A stretch of DNA of 64,000 nt. Source: Liquidambar formosana (lineage: Eukaryota > Streptophyta > Magnoliopsida > Saxifragales > Altingiaceae). Positions within the stretch are counted from its first letter, which is position 1, and every line of letters starts with the position of its first letter. The position numbers and the translations under genes were made by a program. This document shows positions 11,937 through 23,988 of this stretch, one piece after another. The stretch spans positions 6,438,909 to 6,502,908 of the forward strand of contig CM077823.1 of NCBI GenBank assembly GCA_039720395.1, written 5' to 3'. The notes under the pieces are model-generated. The model was not told the DNA's origin. It saw nothing but the letters and a program-made list of their open reading frames with translations, and searched no databases.

Positions 11937-12317
11937 GGAACGGCTATTGCAACCCCCCATTCCTATAAGCCCACCCCTCATCCTTTAGGTTTTTAAGGTT
12001 TTATGCAAAATATAAAAAGTTTTTATGAAAACCGGCTGTCATCATTTTGAACAACTTTGCAGAAGAAAGTTTTTCCAAAATATATCGTTTAAATATACTT
12101 TTTAACCATTTATAGCCTTTATTTCATTTTTTGCCAAAAAGTCTACCTAAACGATAAATTTTGGAAAAACTTTCTTCTGCAAAGTTGTTAAAAATGATAT
12201 TTTCTAGTGGACATTAGGGCCGGTTTTCATAAAAACTTTTTATATTTTGCATAAAACCTTAAAAACCTAAAGGATGGGGGGTGGCTTATAGGAATGGGGG
12301 GTTGCAATAGCCGTTCC
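11937..12317. mobile_element. Foldback-type MITE with ~170-bp TIRs upstream of the PORR gene
   Basis: The element is almost a perfect hairpin. The left arm, from 11937 (GGAACGGCTATTGCAACC), returns as the reverse complement ending at 12317. The arms are about 165-175 bp each with a short AT-rich loop near 12105-12145. The flanks TTTGGTACA (11927-11935) and TTTGGTATA (12318-12326) form a 9-bp duplication with one mismatch, as expected for Mutator-type insertion. There is no coding capacity. It lies just 5' of the minus-strand PORR gene, so it is in that gene's promoter or 5' UTR. Confidence 0.9.
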
Positions 12318-12326
12318 TTTGGTATA

Positions 12327-12361
12327 CTGGCCCAGCCTAAGGCCGGCTCATTAATAATATG

Positions 12362-12406
<45 letters not shown>

Positions 12407-13267
12407 GGTAAGGAAATAATCCTAATTAGTATTTTTTGGTTTTTTTATGTTTTTATGTTTTATGTTTTTCTTTTTTATTCTATCTGTAGTGATATTTTGA
12501 CATTCCTTCGGATTAATTTCTTGAAATACACACAATTATATAAAGTTAAGATAGTGCTAGCAATGATAATCAAATCATTACCACAAATGGATTTTGATCT
12601 TTAAAAAAAAAAAATTATGATTTATTATTTTTTGTGATCATGATTTAATTGTCATTACCAAAAGTTATAACAATCTCTCATACTAGCATTTCCCGTAAGT
12701 TATTAGCTTTCATAATAAATCCAATTAGTAAGTGGTGTCCAGAAGGATCATGGAGTGAGATTATTCAATTTTGGTGATGTTATTATAAAAATATATTGAT
12801 ATAAGTTGCATCAATACATGTATTGAGAGTTGGTATCTCATGCATTGATGGATTGTATAATAATAGATATCATAGCATGTCAAAACAAGAGACTCATGAT
12901 GTGGATTTTATCAAATGTATTTTAGAATAAATTAAGAAACCCCTTGAATTGTTTGTCAATGTCACAAAACCTTCTTAAACTTTAAAACTAAAAAAATTAT
13001 CCATTTACCAGATTATTGTAACACTTTGTCTCCATTTGCTCATCGTTAGCATATTTGAGGAAAATAGACTATATGGGTCTATAAGCAACACGCCATGCCA
13101 TTAAACTAATTTACTGCATAATCAACTTTTTTCCAAATTGATTTAAGTATTAAACTTGATGAAAATGGACAATGTGCGCATCACATAAATGGAATTATAA
13201 ATGATCTATTTTTGTCAAATATAACGCCTAAACCAATTTAAAAAAAGATACTCCGTAATTTAGATAT
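12327..13267. other. AT-rich intergenic DNA
   Basis: No gene or transposon terminus recognised. A T tract of about 35 bases lies near 12366-12401. The right edge (TAAAT, 13268-13272) is the target duplication of the large LTR element that follows. Confidence 0.5.
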
Positions 13268-13272
13268 TAAAT

Positions 13273-14136
13273 TGTGTGGGATATTTATGAAAAGCAAATG
13301 AGACCGCGACACGTGTATCTTCTCGGTAATGCGTTCGGGTTACCTTTTCCCTCGGTTACTTAGAACCGCCCTCGGGCAAGCACGCCCTCGGGGCATCTGA
13401 ACCCTCGGGCCAACGTGCCCTCGGGGCAAATGGGCCCTCGGGCCTTTATGTCCTCGGTTCGTGTCACCTTCGAGCAGGCGCGCTCTCGGTCAAATGAACT
13501 CCTTCGGGCCACATGAGCACATGTCCCTCACGTGCACCGAATTTGTCTTACCTCCCAAATCCGACAGAGGAAATCAGGTCGGGAGCAGAGCACGCTCCTG
13601 GGAACTGATTCAGGGGGTACAACTGTCAACGGTCAGGCCTGTAACCCCGAAAGATCCGCGATCTGGTCTGAAGCCCCTATCTAACAATGGTTAGTTCGGA
13701 ACCCTAAATTGACCACGGTCAGGTCAGGGCATTGGTCTAATCCGGAACCTAGCACTTGCCTATAAAAGGAACATTATTCATGCCAAAGAAGGTAAGTTCC
13801 CTTGGCATAAAACCCTAGAGATTCTTCTTTTATTCTGGCTCTCTCTTTCTCTCGACACTGAGACTGACTTGAGCGTCGGAGGCTTTTAGACCGGGAAACC
13901 CCCGGTCTCCCTTGACGATCCTCTTTGTTTTCAGGTCCCTGTTCTATGCAACATCCAGCTCTTCTGTTCTTCGAGCTACCTAGCACTACTGTTCATCGAA
14001 AAGGCCCAACATTTCCGCACGTCCAGGAGTTATCTCAGCTCCTACAACTCGATCGGGCCGTAGTAGCGTGGTGCTCTGAATCTCCGGACTTCCCTTTCAA
14101 AAAGCTCTGTCGACTATCTGGACTTTTCCCCGTACA
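13273..14136 (+). repeat. 5' LTR of the Tat element
   Basis: 864 bp, starting TGTGTGGGATATTT and ending CCCCGTACA. The U3 part (about 13365-13500) contains an imperfect array of CCCTCGGGC-type motifs every 16-22 bp. The R/U5 part includes CT-rich leader sequence. The copy matches the 3' LTR along its full length. Confidence 0.95.
13759..13770 (+). promoter_or_regulatory. LTR TATA box
   Basis: CCTATAAAAGG lies about 375 bp before the end of the 5' LTR and is conserved at the same place in the 3' LTR (near 27390). It is followed by a pyrimidine-rich leader, as expected for the retrotransposon's pol II promoter. Confidence 0.75.
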
Positions 14137-14139
14137 GTT

Positions 14140-14157
14140 TGGCGCCGTCTGTGGGAA
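14140..14157 (+). other. Primer-binding site
   Basis: TGGCGCCGTCTGTGGGAA begins three bases after the 5' LTR. It starts with TGG, the complement of a tRNA 3' CCA, and resembles the tRNA-Asp-type sites (TGGCGCCGTT...) of Tat/Athila elements. The exact tRNA would need to be matched. Confidence 0.8.
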
Positions 14158-14216
14158 ATACGAGCAAGAGGCCTTTGTGCTCGCCGTTGCTTGAGCTCGT
14201 GCTCCTTTTCTTACAA

Positions 14217-16028
14217 ATGGCGGGGCGAACTAGGTCCGGGGCAACGTATGCTGGGCCAGAAATGAATGGAGCAAGTGTAGTGCTCCCACTACCACCAACC
14301 GGGCGTCCCTCGGCGAGTGCTACCTTCATCAGGGAGACCAGTAGGTCGGTGGAGCAAACCCAGATGCAAGAAGTCCAGACCGCGTATGAGCGGGCGGTCG
14401 CGGAGCACTCCAACCCGGAAGCGGTTACCGCCGTGGTTGCAATGCTCCAAGCACGGCTAGACGAGGCGAATCGCGAGAAACTCGCCCTAGAGCAAGAGTA
14501 TCTCAATTTAAAAGAGCGCAGCCGCCATCAAACCTCCCCCCGCCACGGCCGAATGATAATGGAAGACGGTGGCGACAAGGGAAGCTACAACTCTCACCCC
14601 ACCGAATCCCGGCCATGACGGCATAGAATACATGTCCAAGAGAGGCGGTTCGAAAGAGGTGAGGATCAAAGCCACAAGAAGCTGAAGAGTAAGGTTGAGC
14701 GCCAAAGAACTGATAGGGGGCGGGTGCATGACTCTTTCTCAAAGGTCATCACTGAAGCGAGTTCTAGTCGAGCTAGGAGGACCCCCCCGGAAGATAACCA
14801 AGGTCGGAAAGGGAGCGAGTGGCGCTTCGAGATGTCGGCCTTGAAGGCCAACCGAAGAGATAGAGAGCGTTACAAGGCAATCGAGGGCTCGGCAGAGCCA
14901 AGTCGATATGGGAGAAGCTCTCGAGAGGAGAGGAGAAGGAGGGTTGGAGATTTAACCTCGGACGAATTCGCAAGGAAGATCCGAGAGGAGATCAAGATAA
15001 TGAAGGAGTCGGTGCGACCGACGCCGAATTATTTGCGGGTGGGAAAGTCTCCCTTCGCGAGCTAGATCCAAACCATGCCAACCCCAAAGAATTATAGTGC
15101 AGTCACTTTCACTCCTTACTCCCCGGTAACGGATCTCGACTACTATCTGACGTACTATATCCAAAAGATGTCCCTCTATATTGACAATAAGGGCTTTATG
15201 TGTAAAATCTTCCTGATGAGCCTTGGGGAGATTGTTCTGAGGTGGTGGGCAAAGATTCCAGAAAAATCGATCCGAAGATGGGATGATTTGGTCAAGCTCT
15301 TTCGGGATCGATTTATAACAAGCAAAAAGTACGCCAAGACTATGCAAAACCTGTACGAGATGAGGCAAGGGACGGAGGAGCCCTTGTGAGACTATTCCCA
15401 GAGATTCTGGGAGCTTTACACCGAGATCGAGGAACCAGATGAGCGAAGCGCTCTCGACATCTTCAGGCGAGGACTGATTCGATCCTCTCGGTTGTTCGAG
15501 CAGCTCACCCTCGACCCACCGTCCAGCATCGGAAAGCTGCTTGATTGAGTACAGAGGTGCATACGACTCTATGATGCTTTTCGGATGGCCAAGCAAATCG
15601 AAGAGGCGGATAAGAAGAAAGATAAGAATCCCCGAGCGGACCGAGCAAGGGATGACCGAGCAAAAAACGAACCAACAAGAGACAAGGCACCAACGAATCC
15701 AAATCAAGCAGTCCTCACTGTCTTCACTATGCCAATCTACAGACTTTTGTGAATCGTCGAAAATAAAGACTTCTTCGAAAAACCGAGGCTAATGGGCGGA
15801 GATCCCGAAAGGAGGAACAAAAAATGGTTTTGCAAATACCATAAAGATCACGGCCATAAAACTAAAGACTGCAAAACCCTAAAGCATAACCTGGAGACCT
15901 GGGCAAAAGCCGGACACCTGAGTGAGTTCATAGCTAAGAACGACGATCGGAAGAAGCCGAGGACAAAAAGATCGAAAAACCGAGAACTGAGGCCGAGGGA
16001 TATACCATCTTGGGAGCCATCGACATAA
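14217..16028 (+). pseudogene. gag: Tat gag (capsid and zinc knuckle), several frame breaks
   Basis: Gag packages the element's RNA into virus-like particles. The start is MAGRTRSGATYAG at 14217. An N-terminal coiled-coil-like stretch ends in a frame break near 14618. The frame continues in 14724-15065. The retrotransposon Gag (capsid) domain is at 15075-15389, with the typical WWAKIPEKSIRRWDDLVKLF. Stops follow at about 15387 and 15546. Near 15826-15872 a zinc knuckle reads CKYHKDHGHKTKDC, a CCHC variant with Tyr-His spacing. Stops and frame changes at 14618, 15063, 15387, 15546 and 15750 show that the gene is dead. Confidence 0.88.
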
Positions 16029-16735
16029 TTCGCGGAGCATACGACAAGGCTTCGGTCTCTTTAAACGCCCTTCGGGCGCAATATCAGAAAGCTTCCCACC
16101 TTCGAGAGGTGTTCGAAGTAAAATCAGAGCCAATGCTCGTGGCTGAAAGAGGGAAGGACGATTTGAGCTTCGCTCTATTCTTTGGGAGAGATTATCCGAC
16201 CGCGGAAGCACACCATCCCCACAATAACGCCCTGATAGTCCGAATGATGATCGCGAACTATGACGTGGGGAAGGTCTATGTCGATAACGGAGCCTCGGTA
16301 AATGTCATATTCAAAAAACTCTTCGACCAGTTAGGGTTGAAAAAGGACGATCTCTTCCTGAGTAATTTGAGCTTGAAAGCATTTAACGGGAATCTTTCTT
16401 ACCCCCTTGGGCAGGTCGCCTTAGCCGTCCAAACCGGCCCAGTCCAGACCATTCAGCACTTTGTCGTTCTGGAAGAACGATCAGCATACAACGTGATAAT
16501 GGGAAGGCCTTGGATCCACGCCATTGAAGCGGTTCCCTCCACTTACCACCAGTCCGTCCGCTTCCCGGGACCTGAAGGCATAATGGAACTCTGTGGAAAC
16601 CAAGCTGTAGCCCGAGAATGTTTTATGTATGAACTTACAGGTCACACTCCGTCATCGGTGGCTAAGAAGAAGGAAAAGAGTAACGTTCGGACCGAGATGA
16701 TGGAAGACTGCTCCATCGAGCCAAAAAAAATCTAA
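16010..16735 (+). pseudogene. Tat retropepsin (aspartic protease) region
   Basis: Encodes the pepsin-like protease that cleaves Gag-Pol. The catalytic region reads VYVDNGASVNVIF, where D-N-G-A-S stands in for the usual D-S/T-G motif, as is common in Tat elements. The second half of the fold ends in YNVIMGRPWIHAIEAVPST (about 16489-16545). It overlaps the end of gag in another frame and ends at a TAA (16733), beyond which pol continues after further stops, so Gag-Pol continuity is lost. Confidence 0.85.
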
Positions 16736-18107
16736 AAGGGACATCGACCCATTATAGCAATTAAAGCACGGTCGGCTCAGGGTTGAAGATACTCTACTCG
16801 AGCCCGACGATCGAACGGGTGAAGAGCTCCGCAAGATGATCATTGATGAAAAATGCCCCGAATGATACTTTCTTCTCGGGAGCTCTCTCTCAGATGAGGA
16901 AGCGTCAGAATTGTTCCAGTTCTTGAAGAAAAACGCTGATGTGTTTGCTTGGTCGCCGCATGAGATGCCAGGGATCGATCCGAACATAGTCCAACACAGG
17001 CTTAGAGTGAATCCGAGCTCTAAGCCTGTTACACAGAAGCAAAGGAGGTTATCCGATGACCGAGCTCGGGCCATAAACGAGGAGGTAAAGAAACTCTCGA
17101 AAGCCGGATTCATATGGAAAGTAATGTACCCGACATGGCTCGCCAACCTAGTATGCGTCAGAAAGAAAAGTGGCGAATGGAGAATATGTGTTGATTTCAC
17201 GGACCTAAACAAAGCCTGCCCGAAGGATAGTTTCCCACTACCAAAGATCGACCAAGTCATAGACTCAATTGCCGGGTACGCTCGATTGAGCATCTTCGAT
17301 GCCTTTTCCGAATACCATCAGGTGTTGATGGCGGAAGAGGATCAAGAGAAAACGGCATTTATCATCCCGACCAGCACCTATTGCTACAAAGTGATGCCCT
17401 TCGGTCTCAAAAACGCCGGGGCAACATATCAACGACTTGTCTCTCGGATGTTCAAGGGACTAATTGGGAAGAATTTGGAAGCCTATGTCGATGACATCAT
17501 CGTAAAAAGCTCGGCTGAGTGCGGCCACATAGCTGACCTTGCCAAGGCTTTTGAAAGACTGCGGCGGTTCGAGATGAAACTCAATGCTAAGAAAAGCTCT
17601 TTCGGGGTGCGATCAGGAAAGTTCCTCGGACACTTGGCTACTCGACGAGGGATTGAGGCAAACCCCACAAAGATAGAGGCATTACGATCACTGAAGGAAC
17701 CGAGCACGTACCGAGAGGTTCAGCGGCTGAATGGAATGATCGTAGTGCTCGGGCGCTTTATCTCACGATCCTCGGATAAGTGTCAACCCTTTTTCCAGGC
17801 ACTAAAGAAGAAGAAAACAAAGCACATTGGGACAGAGGAATGCCGAGTCGCCTTAAAGAGTTTAATAAGACATTTGGAAAGCCCTCCTGTCTTGTCGAAA
17901 CCAAGACAAGGAGAACCATTGTTCTTATACCTAGCAGTTTCCCAGCACGCGGTCAGCGCCGTCGCAATCCGAGAAGACGGAAAAGAACAAAGACCAGTGT
18001 ATTACGTAAGCAAGACCTTACTTGATGCCGAAACACGGTACTTACCTCTTGAGAAGATTGCCCTAGCACTCCGAACAGCTTCGAGAAAGTTCCGGCACTA
18101 TTTCTAA
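16736..18107 (+). pseudogene. pol: Tat reverse transcriptase and Ty3-type RNase H
   Basis: The RT domain runs from about 17090 to 17640. Recognisable blocks are GEWRICVDFTDLNKACPKD, FPLPKIDQVIDSIAG, the dNTP-binding VMPFGLKNAGATYQR and the catalytic YVDDIIVKS near 17488. The Ty3-type RNase H follows with QHAVSAVAIREDGKEQRPVYYVSK and ends at FRHYF before an in-frame TAA (18105-18107) where the RNase H normally continues with AHTIIVLTNQPL. Another TGA occurs near 16864. The catalytic residues of RT are intact even though the reading frame is broken. Confidence 0.93.
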
Positions 18108-18825
18108 GCACACACCATCATTGTCCTAACAAACCAACCCCTAAAAGATGTACTTCGGAAGCCTGACCTTTCCGGAAGAATCTCTAAATGGGGGATCGAG
18201 CTAGCGGCATTTGATATACAGTTCAGACCGAGGATGGCAATAAAAGGGCAAATCTTAGCCGATTTCGTTGCTGAGTTTACCGATCATAACAACGAGCAAG
18301 ATGAGTCAAACCAAAGTTCGCTCGAACATTCGGACACCTCTTCTTCGGCCGAACTCAGGGGCAAGGATAGTCAGAGATGGGAGCTGTATGTCGATGGGGC
18401 CTCAAACAATCGAGAGGCAGGAATCAGGATTGTCCTCCGGACCCCGACAGGTGGAGTTCTAGAAAGCGCCATCAGATTGCAATTCCCCGCTTCAAACAAT
18501 GAGGCCGAGTACGAGGCCATTCTAGCAGGACTGAGGCTTGCCCTAACGTTATCGGCAACCAAGTTAAATCTTTTCAGTAATTCTCAATTAGTGGTTTGGC
18601 AGCTAAGCGGTGAGTATGAGGCCCGGGACGAAAGGATGAAAGCTTACCTCGAGCTCACCAAGAAGCTTATCTCGAATTTCCAAAGCGTTTGCATCCAACA
18701 ACTTGTCCGAGAATGGAACAAGCACGCAGACGCCCTAGCATCTCTCGCGTCGGCCCTGGAAACAGAATCCCGAAGAACGATCAACATCGAAACTATACAT
18801 GCCCCAAGCATAGAACTGAGCCTGG
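18108..18825 (+). pseudogene. pol: Second (archaeal/plant-type) RNase H domain of Tat pol
   Basis: After the stop at 18105-18107 the same frame continues: end of the first RNase H, a tether, then a second RNase H fold with WELYVDGASNNREAGIRIVL, the NNEAEYEAILAGLRLAL block, and ADALASLAS at its end. A dual RNase H is diagnostic for the Tat lineage. The frame is cut at 18825 by the inserted solo LTR and resumes in phase at 22251. Confidence 0.9.
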
Positions 18826-21800
18826 CGTGAACCACGGGTTTCGATCCGGGGGGAAGGAGAACCCTTCTTTTAAAAAGACTTGTAGAGATTTAAATTACTA
18901 AAAATATGGTTTTTAAAAGGTTCACAAAAACATAACAAATAAGGAGTCGCCACCTCATTTTTAGGAAAAGAGGAAAACCATAAAAACAGTTTTTTAAAGA
19001 AAACCTTTGAAAACAAACCACATGACTCCGATCAAGGAAAAGTAGGTCTATCAAAACAAGAGAGGATTCGGAGACTAAGTTACAATATGGGAAGGTTCTA
19101 GGAAACATCCTATAGGCACCCACATCGCCCCAAAATGGGTCTCTGAATTTATATGGGCTATTTCAATTACTTCCTAATTAGTCACTATGTATATGCAAAG
19201 AATCATCCATAAATAATCCACATTCATCCATGAACATCCATAAAACATATAAACATCCATAAAGCATGTAAACATCTATGAACAAGTATGAGAGATATGG
19301 AAAGCAAGTAAGATATAGAGAGAATGAACAAACAAATCCATCCTATCCACTAGCAAATATGTGATGGATAAATGAGCAAGCAAACAAATCCATCCTATCC
19401 ACTAACAAATATGTGATGGATAAATGAGCAAGCATGGGTCCATCCTATCCACTAACATATATGTGATGGACAAATGGGTAGAAAGAAGGAGAAAGAAAGA
19501 AAAAGAAAACCTAGGATACTTAGTATCCTAGGGCGGACTTGAACATCAAATGAGCACCTACGTACCTTACATACAAAGATGCAAGGATCAAAGTCCACGT
19601 AGTTCGATTGAGAAGGGGTTACTCCCTTTACAATGAACTATAAACCCTAAGTTTCCATAAAAAGAAAAGAAGAGTTTTAAAAGAAGAAGGATTTCAAAAA
19701 AGGATTTGAGAAAAGATAGAATTTGAAAAGAGATAGAACTCTTGTTCAAAAAGAAGTTTGAGAAAAGTAGAATTCTAAAAGAGATAGAACTCTAATTAAA
19801 AAGGAGTTTGAGAAAAGTAGAATTCTAAAAGAGATAGAACTCTAATTAAAACAGAATTTTAAGAAAAGTAGAGTTCTAAAAGAAATAGAACTCTTATTCA
19901 AAAAGAAGTTTTAGAAAACATGGAAACTCAAGAATTATAGTCCAAAGTAAAGAGAATAACCCAAAGGAGAGAGAAGAGAACAAATCAAAACAAACTTACC
20001 ATGAACCACTTACCATATGCAAATTATCCCGAAACATCGAGAAAACATCAATTAATCACCCCATGTATTCTATAGGGCAATTATTAAGCTCAAACCAACC
20101 ATATTCATGCTCAAATCATCATTAGAAGACCTAATTCAAATCTGGACAGAATGCTAAACATGCATATAACGACCTAATACTCATGCAAAGAACAAAAATC
20201 AAAAGAAAGACTCAATCCTATATGCTCCTATATGCTCAAATCATCCCGAAACATCGAGAAAACACCAATTAATCACCCTATGTATTCTATAGGGCAATTA
20301 TTAAGCTCAAATCAACCATACTCATGCTCAAATCATCATTAGAAGACCTAAATCAAATCTGGACAGAATGCTAAGTATGCATGTAATGACCTAATACTCA
20401 TGCAAAGAACAAAAATCAAAAGAAAGACACAATCTTAGTATGCTCCTATATGCTCATATATGCTCTAAAACACCCTAACATGCACAAAACTATCAAAAAC
20501 ATGCTAAATAGGCATTACCATGATGAAAATATCATATGACAATCCTAAACATGAAAAGAAAATCTACCATGATGCCTTAGGTAAGTATTTTATGTAAGAA
20601 TGTGAAATAATCATCCTTACGGCGAGCTTTCTTAAGTAAAACTATCCGGAGATAATTTTACGTAGAAATCACTCCATATGTATGGTTTCTTCACATATCC
20701 TACGTAAAATATATACCTAAGAATGCAAAGAAACTCACAGCGCGCTAAACACACTCCAGAAAGCACCTATGCACAACCTCACGCTCTAAGGACGATAAGT
20801 ATCCTCGAAAAGGATAATCATCCATACACCTATGAAAACGAGGCTTACACAGCAAGTGTTCTATACAAAAGATGCTTAAAATCATGCATATAATTGAACC
20901 ATGAAGAGAAAACGGCCTAAACACATCAATTGATTTTTCATGCAAAACGTACCTCTATCCTTAAGAGAGAAACTATCCTAACAGCAAGCAATTCACAGTC
21001 CTAATCCACTAACATGCATTCTCATCATCTTTGAATCATATACACTCTAAAATATAGAGTATATATGATTCCTAAATCAACTCTAAACCATAACTATGCA
21101 GAGAATAGAGTAGAAGAAGAAAGAATCGTAAAATGATGTAAATGAGACTTACAATGAAGCAAAGGTCTTCACTGCGTTCTTCCTTCTCTTTGGCTTGGTT
21201 CCCTTCTAGTTCTCCTTTGAAATTGCAGTAGAAAGCCTCCTCCAAGTGATATGGGTGTGTGCAAACTCGTGGTCCCTCTCTCTCTTATGAATATGAAGTG
21301 TCAAATAAGCCAAAAGTCCTTTATGCTGATGAATGAGCCTCTATTTATAACCAACCAACCATATGAACCAATGGTTGGGATTAATTCACCATAAAATCAA
21401 TCTAGGGCTGTAATTAAATCCCATGGATGTTAAACAACTCAAAACCACATCCCAATAGGTTTAGAAGTCCTTTAGAAGGCTGAAATTCGGAGTGGTAGAG
21501 TCCCATTTCGTAAAAAACTCAAAAAGAGAAAAATCAGGACGAAGGGCTTGGGTGACCGGTTGGGTGAACCGGTTGGACCGGTTGGGTGAACCGGTCACCC
21601 GAGAGTGAGATCAGGTTTCCTCGGTTTTGAAGATTCCTGACTCGGTTTGGACTCCTAACTTCAAATGGACTTAAATTCTTCATTTTAACTCCGATTTGAG
21701 TGATTCAAAAGCCAAAATTTCAAAGATTCAGTGTAGAATAAGCCTAGAATATTCTTGAACCAAGAATCCCTGACCACGGTCAGGTGGCTGGGTTTTCATG

Positions 21801-22245
21801 AGGCGATTACCCGAAAAAAGGTCAATTAAGCATAGGGTAATGTAGTGAACCAATCCCAAACTTATCAATAAATTAAATTGGCACTTCAATTAGACTCATT
21901 TCATCATTCTAAGGTCAATGGAACACTCCAGAACAAATTTGGAAGTCAATTGGAAAATATACGAAGTAAAAGACAAAATTACCCTTCAAGTCGCAAAAGT
22001 TCTAATTAGCTATCCAAACCTATCTGGAATTGAACCAAATTTGACACACATATCTAAAATGATCTTAGAAACTAAATGCAAGGATGAGACTCAACAAAAA
22101 GATAAAAATATGCATGCAATGATGACCTATTCTCCTAAGGCTTAAAAGGGCAAAATTGTCCTTTAAGGCTTAGGGACTCTTACATGCTTCTAAACCTAAC
22201 CAAATGATATCATGATCTCATGGGGGTGAAAATGGGATGTCTACA
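18826..22245 (-). mobile_element. 3.4-kb solo LTR of a Tat/Ogre-like family, nested in pol
   Basis: On the minus strand it starts TGTAGACATCCCATTTTC and ends at GGTTCACG (CA in the relative at 56962, one base changed here). The 5-bp duplication CCTGG (18821-18825, 22246-22250) is perfect, and the host pol frame reads through when the insert is ignored. It matches the 3' LTR at 56962-60009 over its whole length but is about 370 bp longer, mainly because a ~210-bp segment is tandemly duplicated here (20030-20230 and 20241-20440). Local tandem repeats lie at 19330-19480 (CCATCC...GTGATGGA) and 19700-19880. On the minus strand a TATA box (TTATAAATAGAGG, about 21341-21353) marks the U3/R region. 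There is no internal region, so it is a recombination-derived solo LTR. Confidence 0.93.
21555..21595 (-). promoter_or_regulatory. Four-site ACCGGT palindromic module in LTR U3
   Basis: ACCGGT occurs at 21555, 21568, 21577 and 21590, with spacings 13, 9 and 13. The outer sites form a 12-bp inverted repeat (GGGTGACCGGTT / AACCGGTCACCC). The related LTR has the same module at 59328-59368 with two sites decayed, and it recurs at 61510-61552 beside the antisense PMD gene. It lies about 200 bp upstream of the minus-strand LTR TATA box. Its function is inferred only. Confidence 0.6.
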
Positions 22246-22250
22246 CCTGG

Positions 22251-23525
22251 GAGTAAACGAGATCGTCGAACTTGGTCTGAGCTGGATGGACGAAATAATC
22301 GAATATCTCAAAAATGATGTCCTTCCCGAAGACCATCATAAGAAACACCGGATCAGGGTCAAATCGCCACGATTCTGGCTCTCCTCAAAAGGCTTGCTAT
22401 ATAGGTGATCCTTCACCGGAGCGTATTTGAGGTGCGTTCATCCGGATGAAGTGGAAGGAATCTTGCAAGAACTTCATGATGGAAGTTGCGGAAATCACGC
22501 TGAGAGACGCTCGCTGGTGCACCGAGCAATAACGCACGGCTACTGGTGGCCGTACATGCAAAAGGACGCCCTTAAGTACATCCGGAAATGTCCTAACTGT
22601 CAATTCTTCTCGGATAAAATCCACCGACCAGCAGGAAACCTGCATCCTTTATCAAGCCCTTGGCCCTTTGCAAAATAGGGCCTTGATTTGGTCGGGTCGC
22701 TCCCCTGAGCGAGTGGCAATAGAAGATACCTCGTCGTCGCAACCGACTACTTTACAAAATGGGTAGAGGCCGCTGCTCTAACCTCCATCAGGGACTTGGA
22801 TATTATCAGTTTCCTTCGGGAAAACATCTTCACAAGATTTGGGGTTCCCCAAGCGTTCATCTCGGATAATGGCACTCAATTCGAGAGTCGAAGAACTCAG
22901 GAGTTCTGCGCACAATTCGGAACAAAGTTCTCCTACGCTAGTCTGAGCTATCCGCAATAAAATGGGCAAGCAGAGGCGACAAACAAAGTAATTGTAAAAG
23001 GAATCAAGAAAAGGCTGAAGAAAGCAAAAGGGAAATGGCCTGAGGAGCTTCATGCGGTCTTATGGGCATACAGGACGACCCCCCGAAGATCGACGAACGA
23101 AACCCCATTTGGGCTCGCTTTTCGGGACAGAGGCAGTCATCCCAGCAGAAATGGGATACCCGACTCTAAGAACAGAAGAGCTCAGTCAAGAACAAGACGA
23201 AGAGAACATGGCGCGCGAGCTCGATCTAGCCGAAGAAAGAAGAGGCGAAGCAATGATCCGAATGGCGGTCTATCAACAAGAACTCCGGAAGTATTATGAG
23301 AAGAAAATCAGCCCTCGAGAGTTTAAAGTCGGTGATCTCGTCCTCAGAAAAGTAAACTCGGGAACTCGGGACCCAAAGGAAGGAAAACTCGGAGTAACTT
23401 GGGAAGGGCCCTATGAAGTCATCGCTGTCGGAGAGAAAAGCTCTTATGACCTAAGGCATAGCGAAGACAATCGAGACCTGCCAAGGTCGGTTAATGTATC
23501 GAACTTAAGACTATTCTACAAATGA
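22251..23525 (+). pseudogene. pol: Tat integrase, C-terminal part of pol
   Basis: The integrase inserts the cDNA into the genome. An N-terminal H2C2 zinc finger spans about 22420-22605 (histidines in LVHRAITHGYWW, cysteines in CPNCQ). The catalytic core has the D in VVATDYFTKWVEA (about 22735-22770), the second D in FISDNGTQF (about 22858-22884) and the glutamate in NGQAEATNK (about 22960-22986), which fits a DD35E triad. The C-terminal GPY/F-type module includes GKLGVTWEGPYEVIAVGE and ends LRLFYK before the stop at 23523-23525. In-frame stops near 22406, 22676, 22707 and 22958 disable it. No chromodomain is present. Confidence 0.92.
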
Positions 23526-23988
23526 AAGATGTAATCTGGGCCTGGTCGGCAAAACACCAGTTCAGACAACTCAATGAAGTCTTTTTATTAAAAGAATTAT
23601 TAACAAACGTGCCTAGTCTTGTCATGATGACGAGGGCCGATCACCCTAGCCTCGTCGTGACAACAAGGAGATTAAAAAAAAAAAAAAAAACCTTAGTCTC
23701 GCCAAGGTGACGAGGGCTGATCACCCTAGCCCCACTAAAGCGACAAATGGACGATCACTAAAGCCTCTCGGCTTTTTCCTAAAAAGAAAAGAGAAGAAGA
23801 AGAAAAGAAAAACAGCTCAAAAGAGATTAATTCCAGCACACTTAGAATGCAATCGGACTAAAAAGAACTATATATTCACAAAAAGGACCATATATTCACA
23901 AATGAGAATTCTTTACAAAAATGATTAAGTACATAATGAGCCCCTCGGGTAAAAAAAAAAAAAAAAAAAAAATCACAAAAACACTGAG
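23526..23988 (+). other. Tat 3' spacer after integrase
   Basis: Non-coding stretch between the integrase stop and the end of the antisense ORF. It holds diverged repeats of GACGAGGGCCGATCACCCTAG at about 23630 and 23709 and an A tract near 23951-23972. Confidence 0.5.

Noticed and set aside
15541..15707. Open frames on both strands in the gag region
   Set aside because: They are other frames of the gag pseudogene. The true frame shows capsid and zinc-knuckle wording.
14952..15707. Minus-strand 251-codon open frame
   Set aside because: It is antisense to gag, has no domain, promoter or splice signals, and results from gag codon composition.
20030..20440. Two near-identical ~200-bp blocks in the solo LTR, first suspected to be a separate transposon
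   Set aside because: They have no termini or target duplication. The related LTR at 56962-60009 holds a single copy at the same place, so this is a tandem duplication within the LTR.
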